The position numbers and the translations under genes are program-made. The notes under the pieces are model-generated. The model had not been told where the DNA came from. It ran no database searches and saw nothing but the letters and a program-made list of their open reading frames with translations. A DNA stretch of 64,000 bases, from NCBI RefSeq assembly GCF_002567005.1, contig NZ_NUZU01000026.1, positions 1-64,000 on the forward strand, given 5' to 3'. Of the stretch, positions 54,955 through 64,000 are shown in pieces; position 1 is the stretch's first letter; every line of letters begins with the position of its first letter. The stretch is from Bacillus sp. AFS073361 (GTDB lineage: Bacteria > Bacillota > Bacilli > Bacillales > Cytobacillaceae).

Positions 54955-54984
54955 AATAAAAAACCCGTTATACGGGCTTTTAGA
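54955..54984 (-). terminator. terminator-like hairpin between secE and nusG
   Basis: The minus strand has AAGCCCG-TATAA-CGGGTT followed by TTTTATTTG. The stem is short (about 5-6 bp), so partial termination is likely. Confidence 0.55.
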
Positions 54985-55030
54985 TAAAAATTCCTTTATT
55001 AATCACCATTATACCATGAAAATTGATTTA

Positions 55031-55213
55031 TTATTCAAGAATTAAACGAATCAATTTTGAAATTCCTAAATCAAGAACTGCAAAGAACGCTGCAAAAAAG
55101 ACAACAGTCGTTAATACAGTAATCGTCGAGCGTGTTAGTTCTCCTCGTTTTGGCCAGCTAACTTTCCTCATCTCACGGAATATATCACTGAAGAACTTTG
55201 TTATGCGCTGCAT
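55031..55213 (-). CDS. secE: preprotein translocase subunit SecE
   Basis: This 60-residue single-span membrane protein has the conserved amphipathic MRKVSWPKRGELTRST, followed by one transmembrane helix. It clamps SecY in the export channel. It lies 45 bp after rpmG. Confidence 0.97.
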   Translation of the reverse strand: MQRITKFFSDIFREMRKVSWPKRGELTRSTITVLTTVVFFAAFFAVLDLGISKLIRLILE

Positions 55214-55258
55214 GTTAAGTAACCCCCAAAATAAAATAACTATAAGAATATAGGATGA

Positions 55259-55405
55259 CTATTTTGTTTCTCTATGAATGGTATGGGTGGTGCACGTTTT
55301 GCAGAATTTTTTTAATTCTAATCGCTCTGTTTGTGTCTGCTTGCTGATTGTCGAATAGTTTCGAGAACCGCAGACTGCACATGCAAGGATAACTTTTTTA
55401 CTCAT
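55259..55405 (-). CDS. rpmG: 50S ribosomal protein L33
   Basis: This 48-residue protein begins [19 protein letters not shown] and ends HTIHRETK. Two CxxC pairs (CAVC, CKTC) mark it as the zinc-binding form. It stands between sigH and secE, as in B. subtilis (rpmGB). Confidence 0.95.
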   Translation of the reverse strand: MSKKVILACAVCGSRNYSTISKQTQTERLELKKFCKTCTTHTIHRETK

Positions 55406-55517
55406 TTTCGACACCTTTACCCAATTTTCTATTATATCCTTAAAAATGTACCATGTACCCTAATTATTGTCAATATCCCTTGAAAACGGTTCAAATTTAT
55501 GCCATTAAGGTAGGTTA

Positions 55518-56168
55518 TTACAGCGAAAACTCGCGAAGTTCGAGATATCGTTCCAATTTTCTTTTCACTCGCTGCAGAGCATTATCAATGGATTTCACAT
55601 GACGATTGAGTTCTTCTGAAATTTCTTGATAGGATTGACCATCTAAGTAGAGGGCCAATACCTTTCTTTCTAAGTCACTTAATAATTCAGTCATTTTAAA
55701 TTCAATATGGTCAAATTCTTCTTGATTAATGATTAGCTCTTCAGGGTCAAGTACCTTTGCCCCTGACAAAACATCCATTAATGTTCGATCGGACTCTTCA
55801 TCATAAATCGGCTTGTCCAAAGAAACATAAGAATTTAACGGAATATGCTTTTGCCGTGTTGCGGTTTTAATGGCTGTTATAATTTGACGAGTAATGCATA
55901 GCTCGGCAAATGCCTTAAAGGATGTCAGCTTGTCCTCTCTGAAGTCACGAATGGCTTTGTACAGTCCAATCATCCCTTCTTGGACAATATCTTCTTTATC
56001 AGCACCAATTAAAAAATAGGACCTTGCTTTTGCACGCACAAAATTACGATACTTGTGGATTAAATAATCCAATGCTTCACTGTCACCGTGGTGTACCAAA
56101 TAAACAATTTCTTCATCTTCCATTACGAGAAACTGCTGGTTGACCTTTGTTCCGAAGTCCGTACTCAA
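55518..56168 (-). CDS. sigH: RNA polymerase sigma-H factor
   Basis: This 217-residue sigma-70 family factor drives early sporulation and competence genes. Region 2 has YRNFVRAKARSYFLIGADKEDIVQEGMIGLYKAIRDF, and region 4 has LSDLERKVLALYLDGQSYQEIS. The start is TTG 56168 with GGAGG 9 nt upstream. It has its own promoter and is followed by rpmG after 112 bp. Confidence 0.95.
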   Translation of the reverse strand: MSTDFGTKVNQQFLVMEDEEIVYLVHHGDSEALDYLIHKYRNFVRAKARSYFLIGADKEDIVQEGMIGLYKAIRDFREDKLTSFKAFAELCITRQIITAIKTATRQKHIPLNSYVSLDKPIYDEESDRTLMDVLSGAKVLDPEELIINQEEFDHIEFKMTELLSDLERKVLALYLDGQSYQEISEELNRHVKSIDNALQRVKRKLERYLELREFSL

Positions 56169-56190
56169 AGTAGATCCCCTCCACCGAACA

Positions 56191-56219
56191 AGCATAGTTA
56201 GTAATAGTATACATGACAA
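56191..56219 (-). promoter_or_regulatory. sigH promoter (sigma-A type)
   Basis: The minus strand has TTGTCA (56219-56214), a 17-bp spacer and TATGCT (56196-56191), 22 bp before the TTG start. B. subtilis sigH is also transcribed from a sigma-A promoter, repressed by AbrB. Confidence 0.55.
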
Positions 56220-56237
56220 TTTTTCTAGTGTCCACGC

Positions 56238-56747
56238 TCACTTTTGACCCCTGCGCCATTTTTCGAAAATTTCTGCCATTTCATCACTCATATTGATTTT
56301 CGAGACAGGTTTTTTTTCTTGAATCTTTTTCACTTTCTGTTCGATGCCCCTTTCAATGGAGGACATTTCAATGAGCAGCTCCCGAGCGGATTTTCTTAAT
56401 GCTCCTTGTCCAAAGATCGCCCATTGCTCTGTATAATCGGAGGTGGCGACATGTATTTGCGTTCTCCGATTACTTAGGCTAATGGCCAATTTTTCTATCC
56501 GCTCATCTGCTGTTTCATTTTCTTTCGTAAAGATGACTTCTACTTGATGGTTTTTATATTTTTTCTCTGTTCCTTGCACATAGTAGGCATCAAAGACAAC
56601 AATCACACGATATCCGGAATAGGCTTGATACTCCGCCATTCTTTCTACAAGACGATCTCTTGCTGCTGGCAGATCTCGATCTTTTAATGTCCTAAGTTCC
56701 GGCCAGGCCCCAATAATGTTATATCCGTCGACAAGCAGGATATCCAT
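56238..56747 (-). CDS. yacP: YacP/Rae1, NYN-domain ribosome-associated endoribonuclease
   Basis: This 169-residue PIN-like NYN nuclease has LLVDGYNIIGAWPEL (catalytic D7), a DAYYVQG motif, ENETADERIEKLA and ATSDYTEQWAIFGQGA. In B. subtilis Rae1 cleaves mRNA in the ribosomal A site. It starts 3 bp after rlmB, with GGGG upstream. Confidence 0.93.
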   Translation of the reverse strand: MDILLVDGYNIIGAWPELRTLKDRDLPAARDRLVERMAEYQAYSGYRVIVVFDAYYVQGTEKKYKNHQVEVIFTKENETADERIEKLAISLSNRRTQIHVATSDYTEQWAIFGQGALRKSARELLIEMSSIERGIEQKVKKIQEKKPVSKINMSDEMAEIFEKWRRGQK

Positions 56748-56750
56748 ATG

Positions 56751-57494
56751 TTACCCCTCAAGCGGGTGTCGTTTTCGATATACCTCATACATGAGTAAAG
56801 ATGCCGCAACAGAAGCATTTAACGAAGTAACTTTTCCAACCATTGGCAGGTGAATAAGAAAATCACATTTATCGCGGATTAGTCTACCCATTCCTTTTCC
56901 TTCACTGCCAATGACTAAGCCAAGCGGCAGGGTCCCATCTAACCTGCGGTAGTCATCTTTTCCTTTGGCATCTGTTCCAGCAATCCAAATGCCCCTTTCC
57001 TTTAATTCATCGATTGTTCTCGACATATTTGTCACACGCGCGACTGGAATATACTCAATGGCACCTGTTGAGGCTTTAGCCACTGTCGCGGTTAAGCCCA
57101 CAGCCCTCCGTTTCGGAATAATGATGCCATGTGCCCCCACAGAATCCGCCGTTCTCATGATTGAACCGAGATTATGAGGATCCTCAATCTCATCAAGCAA
57201 TAAAAAGAAAGGTGGTTCATTTTTCTTCTCAGCAGCTGCAAACAAATCATCGATTTCCGCATATTGGTAAGCGGCGACATAGGCTAGAACTCCTTGATGA
57301 TTTTCACCGGATATTTGATCAATTTTTTTCTTTGGCACAAATTGAACAATTACATGTGCTTCCTTTGCTAACTGCGTAATTTGCTGCATTTGGCCGCGCT
57401 GTGATCCTTCAGCAATTAAGATCTTATTAATGTCCCTTTCTGATTTCAGCGCTTCAATAACTGGATTTTTGCCAACAATATATTCTTGTTCCAT
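56751..57494 (-). CDS. rlmB: 23S rRNA 2'-O-methyltransferase RlmB (SpoU family)
   Basis: This 247-residue enzyme has an L30e-like N-terminal domain and the SpoU knot: LLDEIEDPHNLGSIMRTADSVG, SEGKGMGRLIRDKCD and PMVGKVTSLNASVAASLLMYE. ATG 57494 has AAGGAGG 9 nt upstream and lies 1 bp after the mrnC stop; the longer frame is excluded. Confidence 0.95.
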   Translation of the reverse strand: MEQEYIVGKNPVIEALKSERDINKILIAEGSQRGQMQQITQLAKEAHVIVQFVPKKKIDQISGENHQGVLAYVAAYQYAEIDDLFAAAEKKNEPPFFLLLDEIEDPHNLGSIMRTADSVGAHGIIIPKRRAVGLTATVAKASTGAIEYIPVARVTNMSRTIDELKERGIWIAGTDAKGKDDYRRLDGTLPLGLVIGSEGKGMGRLIRDKCDFLIHLPMVGKVTSLNASVAASLLMYEVYRKRHPLEG

Positions 57495-57495
57495 C

Positions 57496-57915
57496 CTAGC
57501 GTTCCTCCTTTCTTTCATCCACATATTTAAATGCCAGATTAATCAATTCTTCCATCCGCTCTATTTTACCCGATAAATATAAATAACCCAGCAACGCTTC
57601 GAATGCTGTACTGTAATGGTAGGTCTGGACATCTGTATTTTTAGGAACAGAGCCTGACTTCGCATTTCGACCACGCATAATCACCGCTAACTCTTCCTCG
57701 TCGAGAAGATGATCATCCATCATTTGAAAAAGTATTTTGCACTGTGCTTTTGCTGAAACGTAAGTTGTTCCCGTCCGGTGTAAATGATTGGGTCTTACCT
57801 TCCCGCTATAGAGGAGGTGGCGCCTTACATACGTTTCATAAATGGCGTCACCCATATAGGCAAGGGCTAGACTATTCAATTGTTTGGCATCGACGGTATT
57901 TTCATATTCAAGCAT
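57496..57915 (-). CDS. mrnC: Mini-ribonuclease III
   Basis: This 139-residue RNase III catalytic domain lacks the dsRNA-binding domain. It has the active-site [19 protein letters not shown] with D23, and the second acidic site in [11 protein letters not shown]. In B. subtilis it matures 23S rRNA ends. It lies 3 bp from cysS. Confidence 0.95.
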   Translation of the reverse strand: MLEYENTVDAKQLNSLALAYMGDAIYETYVRRHLLYSGKVRPNHLHRTGTTYVSAKAQCKILFQMMDDHLLDEEELAVIMRGRNAKSGSVPKNTDVQTYHYSTAFEALLGYLYLSGKIERMEELINLAFKYVDERKEER

Positions 57916-57918
57916 GAA

Positions 57919-59316
57919 TTAACCTCTTTTCCACCTTGTACCTTGCGGGGTATCTTCTAAAATAATATTCATTTCCTTCAGCTGATCTCGGATTTGGTCA
58001 GACAATTGGAAATTGCGGTCCTTTCGAGCCTGGATTCGCTTTTCAATTAGTGCATCAATTTCTTCATCCAGCATTTCTTCTTTTTCAATCGTCAGCCCTA
58101 AGACATGGAATAAGTCTTCAAACTGTTTGGTAAAAGCATCGATTACCGCTACAGCTGTATTTTTTTCTAACAGATAATAATTCGCCAGTTTTGAGAGGTC
58201 AAATAAGACAGAAATGGCCTTCGCTGTGTTAAAATCATCATCCATCGCCTCAATAAACTGTTCCTGGGAGCTTGCAATTTTATCAAGCCATTCCTGATTA
58301 TTATCGGTTAAATCTGTGCTTGCTTCTTTACGATGCTTTAAATTTTGATAGGAGGTGATCAAGCGCTCAAATGCAGCTTTTGTACTTTCCAGTAATTCCT
58401 CACTGTAATTGATCGGATTGCGATAATGAACCGATAACATGAAAAAGCGTAACACTTGTGGATTGTGTTTCTTGATAATGTCGTGAACTAATACAAAGTT
58501 TCCTAGCGACTTCGACATTTTTTCATTGTCAATATTGATATAGCCATTGTGCATCCAGTAGCGGGAAAATAGTTTTCCTGATAGTGCTTCTGACTGGGCA
58601 ATTTCATTTTCATGGTGCGGGAAAGTTAAATCCTGTCCACCCGCATGAATATCAATCGTTTCACCCAGATACTTTTTCGCCATTGCCGAGCACTCAATAT
58701 GCCAGCCTGGACGTCCAAGTCCCCATGGGCTCTCCCAGAAGATTTCCCCTTCCTTCGCCGCTTTCCAAAGGGCAAAATCTAAGTCATCTTGTTTCCTATC
58801 GCCAACTTCAATTCTTGCGCCTATCTGGAGATCATCAATCGATTGATGCGACAGTTTACCATAGCCATCGAATTTTCTTGTCCGAAAATACACATCTCCA
58901 GCCGATTCATAAGCAAAACCTTTATCAATTAATTCACTAATAAATTCAATAATAATGTCCATGTTCTCCATTACCCGTGGATGAACATCCGCTTTTTGGC
59001 AGCCTAATGCAGACACATCTTCAAAATAGGCATTGATAAAACGGTCAGCAATAGCTGGCACGTCTTCTCCTAATTGATTGGCAGCTCGGATTAATTTATC
59101 ATCAACATCAGTAAAATTAGAAACATATTTAACATCGTATCCGCGGTATTCTAAATAGCGTCGGACTGTATCAAAAACGATGGCCGGACGAGCATTACCA
59201 ATATGAATATAATTATAGACAGTCGGACCGCAAACATACATTTTGACCTTGCCCTCTTCAAGCGGTACGAAAGTTTCCTTTTTACGTGTAAGTGTATTAT
59301 AAAGTTGAATGGCCAT
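57919..59316 (-). CDS. cysS: cysteinyl-tRNA synthetase
   Basis: This 465-residue class I synthetase has the HIGH-type HIGNARP (residues about 37-43), KMSKSLGNF, and zinc ligands C28, C209-like and HxxE in [13 protein letters not shown]. It overlaps the end of cysE by 20 bp and shares its T-box controlled transcript. Confidence 0.97.
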   Translation of the reverse strand: MAIQLYNTLTRKKETFVPLEEGKVKMYVCGPTVYNYIHIGNARPAIVFDTVRRYLEYRGYDVKYVSNFTDVDDKLIRAANQLGEDVPAIADRFINAYFEDVSALGCQKADVHPRVMENMDIIIEFISELIDKGFAYESAGDVYFRTRKFDGYGKLSHQSIDDLQIGARIEVGDRKQDDLDFALWKAAKEGEIFWESPWGLGRPGWHIECSAMAKKYLGETIDIHAGGQDLTFPHHENEIAQSEALSGKLFSRYWMHNGYINIDNEKMSKSLGNFVLVHDIIKKHNPQVLRFFMLSVHYRNPINYSEELLESTKAAFERLITSYQNLKHRKEASTDLTDNNQEWLDKIASSQEQFIEAMDDDFNTAKAISVLFDLSKLANYYLLEKNTAVAVIDAFTKQFEDLFHVLGLTIEKEEMLDEEIDALIEKRIQARKDRNFQLSDQIRDQLKEMNIILEDTPQGTRWKRG

Positions 59317-59965
59317 TGACTTCTATCCTTTCTCCTTTTAATTCTTCGAGTTCATACATTAACTTATCCAAGTCGTTTTGCATTTCTCTTAAGCGGTCGG
59401 CAACAGGGTCTGGCAAATCACAATGGTTTAAGTCTTTTGTAATTTTTCTTCCATCTTGCATGACTACCCTGCCTGGAATTCCCACTACAGTTGAGTTAGG
59501 AGGAACCTCTTTCAATACAACCGAGCCGCCGCCAATTTTGGAATTTTCTCCAACCGTGATCGATCCGAGTACCTTAGCCCCTGTAGAAATCAGAACATTA
59601 TCCTTAATGGTTGGATGCCGTTTCCCTTTCTCTTTCCCTGTTCCACCAAGTGTGACCCCTTGATATATAGTTACATTATCCCCAATTTCACAGGTTTCCC
59701 CAATAACCACGCCCATACCATGGTCAATAAAAAATCTTCTGCCTATTTTTGCCCCAGGATGAATCTCAATACCGGTAAAAAATCGGCTTACCTGCGAAAT
59801 AACCCTGGCTAGAAAAAATAATTTCCGATTAAAAAGTGCATGTGCAAGACGGTGTGACCAAATGGCATGCAAGCCTGAATAGGTTAAGATGACTTCCAAA
59901 TGGCTCCTTGCCGCAGGATCTTGCTCGAAAATAACCTCTACATCCTCCCTCAACTTCTTAAACAT
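59297..59965 (-). CDS. cysE: serine O-acetyltransferase
   Basis: This 222-residue left-handed beta-helix acetyltransferase makes O-acetylserine for cysteine synthesis. It has [24 protein letters not shown], hexapeptide repeats from about residue 65, and catalytic His in [17 protein letters not shown] 59965 lies 9 nt after AGGGGG; the in-frame stretch upstream runs through the T-box terminator and is not coding. Confidence 0.96.
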   Translation of the reverse strand: MFKKLREDVEVIFEQDPAARSHLEVILTYSGLHAIWSHRLAHALFNRKLFFLARVISQVSRFFTGIEIHPGAKIGRRFFIDHGMGVVIGETCEIGDNVTIYQGVTLGGTGKEKGKRHPTIKDNVLISTGAKVLGSITVGENSKIGGGSVVLKEVPPNSTVVGIPGRVVMQDGRKITKDLNHCDLPDPVADRLREMQNDLDKLMYELEELKGERIEVNGHSTL

Positions 59966-60007
59966 TACCATTTTCCCCCTATTGTTTGGTAAATAAAAAA
60001 GTAAATA

Positions 60008-60290
60008 AAAAACGCCTCTGTCATGACGACAGAGGCGCTTAACGCGCGGTTCCACTCTGATTAGACCGGAAAGCTAGGATGGTAACAATAGCTTAAAACC
60101 TGGTCTCACTCTACCTGTTAACGGATCGGTTCCGCCCATCTCTACTTAGAGTTGACTCTTTTCGAAACAGGGCTCAGAGGTGCATTTCAAAAAACGAGAG
60201 GCCTAAACCACTTTCAGCCGGTGATGGTTTTCTCTTTGAAGCATCCTTTTTTTACTTATCCTCTTCTACACTTTCAGAACTATATAATTG
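60008..60290 (-). promoter_or_regulatory. cysteine T-box riboswitch upstream of cysES
   Basis: The minus strand carries the T-box sequence AGAGTGGAACCGCG (60058-60045) followed by the terminator GCGCCTCTGTCGT/GACAGAGGCG with TTTTTT (60039-60006). The specifier loop reads GAAA-TGC-ACC, with TGC (Cys codon) at 60184-60182. Uncharged tRNA-Cys would favour the antiterminator and raise cysE-cysS expression. Confidence 0.92.
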
Positions 60291-60298
60291 TTTACTCT

Positions 60299-60327
60299 AC
60301 TATATTACATTTTATTGTCGTTGTTAA
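60299..60327 (-). promoter_or_regulatory. promoter of the cysES T-box transcript
   Basis: The minus strand has TTAACA (60327-60322), overlapping the gltX stop, a 17-bp spacer and TATAGT (60304-60299). It lies just ahead of the T-box stem I. Confidence 0.65.
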
Positions 60328-61781
60328 CTAATAATTTTATTAATTCTTGTTTGAACTTTATTTTTTCCTAAAAGTTCAATGGCCTGTGGCAGGTCTGGCC
60401 CGTGTGTTTGGCCAGTTACTGCAGCACGAATTGGCATAAATAGGTTTTTCCCCTTTTGGCCAGTCGACTTTTGAACTGCCTTCATTGCAGCCTTTATCCC
60501 GTCAGCCCGGAAGTGCTCTAACTGGTCCAGTTCATGTGAAAATGCCTTTAACACTTCCGGAACCGTCTCACCTGCTAGAATCTCCTTCGCCTCTTCTTCG
60601 TAGTCCACTTCCTCTTTAAAGAACATCTCGGATAATTCCACGATTTCAGCACCAAAGCTCATTTTTTCCTGCAGAAGTTCGATTAACCCTTGAACCCATT
60701 GATACTGCTCATCCGTTTGACTTTCACTTAAACGGCCGGCTTTCACTAAGTGAGGTAAAGCCAGTTCAACTGCACGATCAATCTCAATCTTCTTCATATA
60801 TTGGTTATTCATCCATAGCAGTTTCTGCTTATCAAATAAGGCAGGGGATTTAGATAAGCGATTCGCATCAAATATCTCAATAAACTCATTCTTAGAGTAG
60901 ATTTCTTCTTCACCTGAAGGCGACCAGCCGAGGAGCGTAATAAAGTTAAATAACGCTTCTGGGAGATACCCTAACTCTTCATATTGTTCAATAAACTGAA
61001 TGATTGATTCATCGCGCTTACTTAACTTTTTACGGCTTTCATTGACAATCAATGTCATATGGCCGAAAATCGGCGGCTCCCAGCCTAATGCTTCATAGAC
61101 CATGAGTTGTTTAGGTGTGTTAGATATATGATCATCGCCACGGAGCACGTGAGAGATTTTCATTAAATAATCATCAATTGTAACCGCAAAATTATAGGTT
61201 GGGGTGCCATCTTTTTTAATGATGACCCAGTCGCCCATCCCTTCAGATTCAAAGGACACGCTCCCCTTTACCATATCATCAAAGGTATAGGTTTTCCCTT
61301 CAGGTACGATAATCCGAATGCTTGGCTGACGGCCTTCGCTTTCTAATTCACGGCGTTGTTCATCGGTTAAATGACGGCATTTACCCGAATAATGCGGTGT
61401 TTCTCCCCTTTCAGCCTGGGCTTCACGCTCTGCCTCAATTTCCGCTTCGGTACAATAACACTTATAAGCATGACCTTCCGCTAATAATTGGTTATAGTAA
61501 ATTTCATATATATCATTTCGCTCGGATTGACGATATGGTCCGTATTCGCCGCCGACGTCAACACCCTCATCCCAATCCATGCCAAGCCATTTTAAGTATT
61601 TCAACTGGCTTTCTTCTCCGCCGGCAATATTTCTTTTTTTATCCGTATCTTCAATACGAATGATAAACTTCCCGCCCTGATTACGTGCGAATAAGTAATT
61701 AAATAATGCCGTACGAGCGTTTCCAATATGTAAATGCCCTGTTGGACTTGGAGCATACCTTACACGAACTTCATTTGACAT
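60324..61781 (-). CDS. gltX: glutamyl-tRNA synthetase
   Basis: This 485-residue class I synthetase has [17 protein letters not shown] (HIGH) and [11 protein letters not shown] (KMSKS), with a zinc cysteine cluster CYCTEAE...C. In Bacilli this enzyme is non-discriminating and also charges tRNA-Gln. It lies between ispF and cysE. Confidence 0.97.
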   Translation of the reverse strand: MSNEVRVRYAPSPTGHLHIGNARTALFNYLFARNQGGKFIIRIEDTDKKRNIAGGEESQLKYLKWLGMDWDEGVDVGGEYGPYRQSERNDIYEIYYNQLLAEGHAYKCYCTEAEIEAEREAQAERGETPHYSGKCRHLTDEQRRELESEGRQPSIRIIVPEGKTYTFDDMVKGSVSFESEGMGDWVIIKKDGTPTYNFAVTIDDYLMKISHVLRGDDHISNTPKQLMVYEALGWEPPIFGHMTLIVNESRKKLSKRDESIIQFIEQYEELGYLPEALFNFITLLGWSPSGEEEIYSKNEFIEIFDANRLSKSPALFDKQKLLWMNNQYMKKIEIDRAVELALPHLVKAGRLSESQTDEQYQWVQGLIELLQEKMSFGAEIVELSEMFFKEEVDYEEEAKEILAGETVPEVLKAFSHELDQLEHFRADGIKAAMKAVQKSTGQKGKNLFMPIRAAVTGQTHGPDLPQAIELLGKNKVQTRINKIIS

Positions 61782-61798
61782 CTCAATGCCTCCATTTA

Positions 61799-61833
61799 GA
61801 AAAGCGTAAGTGCCTAGGCGCTGAAGCTAGACA
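61799..61833 (+). repeat. dispersed palindromic repeat, short form (copy C)
   Basis: GAAAAAGCGTAAGTGCCTAG and GCGCTGAAGCTAGAC join the two ends of the long element with the middle lost. It lies between gltX and ispF. Confidence 0.75.
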
Positions 61834-61897
61834 GCTTTCCCAAGAATTTATATGTTTCAACTGATTATTTTATCATTGTCTATGATTTCAAGAAAGA

Positions 61898-62380
61898 CTA
61901 TTCATGAACCTTTCTTAATAAAACAACCGCTTGAGAGGCGATTCCTTCCCCTCTGCCAGTGAAGCCCAATTTCTCGGTGGTGGTTGCCTTCACATTGATT
62001 TGCCCAGGTTCGGCCTCTAGTAATTCGGCAATTCTCACGCGCATTTGCTCAATATAGGGTGCCATTTTCGGCTTCTGAGCTATGATTGTACAATCCGCGT
62101 TTACCAGCTCGTACCCCTTATTTTTCACCAATTCCCACACATGCTCCATTAACTTTGCAGAGTCTGCATCTTTAAAATTGGGATCGGTATCAGGAAAATG
62201 TTTGCCAATATCCCCTTCTCCAATCGCACCAAGGCAAGCATCAGAAACCGTATGTAATAAAACATCTGCATCTGAATGACCTAGCAGCCCTTTTTCATAT
62301 GGTATGCTGATTCCACCGATAATCAACGGTCGCCCTTCCGTTAGTTGATGCACATCAAACCCTTGACCAATTCGAAACAT
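61898..62380 (-). CDS. ispF: 2-C-methyl-D-erythritol 2,4-cyclodiphosphate synthase
   Basis: This 160-residue enzyme of the MEP isoprenoid pathway has zinc ligands D9 and H11 in [27 protein letters not shown], and [13 protein letters not shown]. It lies 41 bp after ispD; a repeat copy occupies the join. Confidence 0.97.
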   Translation of the reverse strand: MFRIGQGFDVHQLTEGRPLIIGGISIPYEKGLLGHSDADVLLHTVSDACLGAIGEGDIGKHFPDTDPNFKDADSAKLMEHVWELVKNKGYELVNADCTIIAQKPKMAPYIEQMRVRIAELLEAEPGQINVKATTTEKLGFTGRGEGIASQAVVLLRKVHE

Positions 62381-62406
62381 TATGAAAAACTCCCTTTTTT
62401 CCTATT

Positions 62407-62445
62407 GTCTAGCTGCAACGCCTAGTCAAGGCGCTTCCGCTTTTC
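62407..62445 (-). repeat. dispersed palindromic repeat, short form (copy D), encoding the ispD C-terminus
   Basis: On the minus strand GAAAAGCGGAAGCGCC, TTGACTAG and GCGTTGCAGCTAGAC form the short element. Its first 24 bases are the last seven codons and stop of ispD (EKRKRLD). Confidence 0.82.
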
Positions 62446-63111
62446 TAGTATCGCTTCCGCAAAATAAATATCTTCTGGTGTTGTTAATTTGATATTATCG
62501 TAGTCGCCTTCAACCATCGCAATAGGATGGCCGATCCTCTCCACTAGACTGGCATCATCTGTTCCTAGGAAAGAATCCCTTTCTGCTTTCTCATAGGCCT
62601 TCTTCAGAAGAGAAATGCGAAAAGCTTGTGGGGTTTGGACCGCCCACAAGCTTGAACGTTCGACAGTTTCAACCACCAAACCATCTTGTACCTTTTTGAT
62701 GGTGTCCTTTGCCGGTACTCCCAAAATGGCCGCCCCTGTATCCATAGCCACTTTTGTCAAACGGTAGATATGTTCATTACTGATAAAAGGACGTGCCGCA
62801 TCATGAACAAGAATAACCCCGTCTGTTTCCACTGTTTTCAGCGCATTAAAAATGCTATCCTGCCGTTCCTTACCCCCATGCACTAAATGGATTGCTTTGG
62901 CAATATTATACTTGGTAAATAAGGCTTTAAATTCCCCTTCATCTTGTGGATGAATCGCTACAATAATTTTGCTGCAGGCATTATCCTGTTCAAACACTTT
63001 TAATGTATGGATTAATACAGGTACATGATTAAGCTCTAATAGAAGCTTATTTTTCCCTGCTCCCATTCTTTTTCCCTGGCCCGCTGCCGGGAGAATGACT
63101 TGGTAAGTCAT
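62422..63111 (-). CDS. ispD: 2-C-methyl-D-erythritol 4-phosphate cytidylyltransferase
   Basis: This 229-residue enzyme of the MEP pathway has the CTP-binding LPAAGQGKRMG and K in KNKLLLEL, then GGKERQDSI and VHDAARPF. The last seven residues come from a repeat element. It lies 13 bp after yacL and upstream of ispF. Confidence 0.97.
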   Translation of the reverse strand: MTYQVILPAAGQGKRMGAGKNKLLLELNHVPVLIHTLKVFEQDNACSKIIVAIHPQDEGEFKALFTKYNIAKAIHLVHGGKERQDSIFNALKTVETDGVILVHDAARPFISNEHIYRLTKVAMDTGAAILGVPAKDTIKKVQDGLVVETVERSSLWAVQTPQAFRISLLKKAYEKAERDSFLGTDDASLVERIGHPIAMVEGDYDNIKLTTPEDIYFAEAILEKRKRLD

Positions 63112-63124
63112 ATGAAAACCCCAC

Positions 63125-64000
63125 TTATAATGCTTTTTCTAATAGCTTTGGTTTAGCAAATATCATTCTTCCAGCCGATGTTTGGAGAACACTTGTGACG
63201 AGAACCTCAATTCGTTTTCCAATATATTCTCTTCCTTCTTCGACAACGATCATCGTTCCGTCATCCAAGTAAGCAACGCCCTGATGATATTCCTTGCCAT
63301 CCTTAATCACCTGTACCGTTAATTCTTCTCCTGGAAGAACAACAGGTTTGACGGCATTTGCTAAATCATTGATGTTTAACACTGAAACATTCTGCAATTC
63401 GCAAACCTTATTCAGATTGAAATCATTTGTGACTAAGATTCCATTTGTGATTTTTGCCAGTTTCACAAGTTTTGAATCCACTTCACTAATTTCCTCGAAA
63501 TCACCTTCATAGATTTCGACTTTAATGGCAAGTTCCTTTTGAATTCGATTTAAAATATCTAGACCTCTGCGGCCGCGATTTCGTTTTAATACATCGGATG
63601 AATCAGCAATATGCTGTAATTCCTCGAGGACAAACTGTGGAATGACAATCGTTCCTTCTAAAAATCCCGTCTGACAAATATCAGCTATACGTCCATCAAT
63701 AATCACACTAGTATCTAGTATTTTTAAAGATTGATTCGCTTCTTTTTCACTCTCGTCTTCACTGGATTTTTTCTTATTACTCCGATTTCCAAATAGACCT
63801 AGTAGTTCGTCCCTTTTCTTAAAACCTACCTGAAAGCCAAGATAGCCAAATAAAATGGTCAGTATGATTGGCACGACAGCATTTAGAATTGGCACCTGTA
63901 CCGCATTTAAGGCAAAGCCAATTAAAAAGGCCACCAACAACCCAAATATGAGACCCACACTACCAAAAAGGACATCGGTTACAGGGATTTTGACTAATGA
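63125..64000 (-). CDS. yacL: YacL, PIN/TRAM-domain membrane protein (5' end beyond the window)
   Basis: The frame is open to the right edge: 291 residues are visible, beginning [14 protein letters not shown], which aligns with an internal stretch of B. subtilis YacL. The real start lies beyond 64000. Visible parts are two transmembrane helices, a PIN nuclease-type domain ([32 protein letters not shown]) and a C-terminal TRAM domain ending [16 protein letters not shown] binding or cleavage is inferred from the domains. Confidence 0.9.
   Translation of the reverse strand, partial: SLVKIPVTDVLFGSVGLIFGLLVAFLIGFALNAVQVPILNAVVPIILTILFGYLGFQVGFKKRDELLGLFGNRSNKKKSSEDESEKEANQSLKILDTSVIIDGRIADICQTGFLEGTIVIPQFVLEELQHIADSSDVLKRNRGRRGLDILNRIQKELAIKVEIYEGDFEEISEVDSKLVKLAKITNGILVTNDFNLNKVCELQNVSVLNINDLANAVKPVVLPGEELTVQVIKDGKEYHQGVAYLDDGTMIVVEEGREYIGKRIEVLVTSVLQTSAGRMIFAKPKLLEKAL

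Noticed and set aside
59966..60055. N-terminal extension of cysE
   Set aside because: It passes through the T-box terminator stem; the conserved CysE N-terminus begins at 59965.

Overview
This window is a stretch of low-GC Gram-positive chromosome from a member of the Bacillaceae. Gene order follows Bacillus subtilis over the segment yacL-ispD-ispF-gltX-cysE-cysS-mrnC-rlmB-yacP-sigH-rpmG-secE-nusG-rplKAJL-ybxB-rpoBC-rplGB-rpsLG-fusA-tuf-S10/spc/alpha-ecfA1A2T-truA-rplM-rpsI ... ybaK-cwlD-salA-gerD-kbaA-pdaB-rrn, read right to left on the minus strand. Sporulation genes (pdaB, gerD, kbaA, cwlD, sigH, a CotH-family kinase) and sigma-E and sigma-G type promoters indicate an endospore former. The genus cannot be fixed from this sequence; a Neobacillus/Bacillus-like organism is a guess.

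Layout, left to right. 1-472: tandem sigma-A promoters and antitermination boxes of a minus-strand rRNA operon whose 16S gene lies just beyond the left edge, preceded by a small conserved hypothetical gene. 610-5485: the sporulation/regulation cluster pdaB, kbaA, gerD, salA, cwlD, ybaK. 5486-19092: an accessory region at the junction that normally links rpsI to ybaK. It holds a NERD-domain protein, a 52/53-bp tandem repeat array, an SDR + QueA-like pair, an AirSR/YhcYZ-type two-component system with a cysteine-rich GAF domain, a CotH-family kinase, and a minus-strand C4-dicarboxylate/aspartate block (symporter, aspartase, malic enzyme, GlnK/GlnL-type two-component pair). 19143-38012: rpsI, rplM, truA, the ECF transporter energizing module, then the alpha, spc and S10 ribosomal protein operons. 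38434-55405: tuf, fusA, rpsG, rpsL, rplGB, rpoC, rpoB, ybxB, rplL, rplJ, rplA, rplK, nusG, secE, rpmG. 55518-64000: sigH, yacP, rlmB, mrnC, cysS, cysE behind a cysteine T-box, gltX, ispF, ispD and a yacL cut off by the right edge.

How the genes work together. Most of the window is the translation and transcription core, with leader RNAs (L13, L10, T-box) and clear sigma-A promoters. The dicarboxylate block looks self-contained. Its response regulator belongs to the GlnL (YcbB) family, and three TTTTGT repeats at exact 10-bp spacing, matching the known GlnL site, overlap the symporter promoter; a cre-like site lies just downstream. The block lies between two near-identical terminators, which suggests how it was inserted.

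Less ordinary points: methionine aminopeptidase (map) is missing from its usual place between adk and infA; a structured three-way-junction RNA with a T-tract precedes ecfA1; a dispersed palindromic repeat family (five copies) lies at gene ends and supplies the last codons of ispD; the QueA-like protein lacks conserved QueA motifs and is translationally coupled to an SDR.
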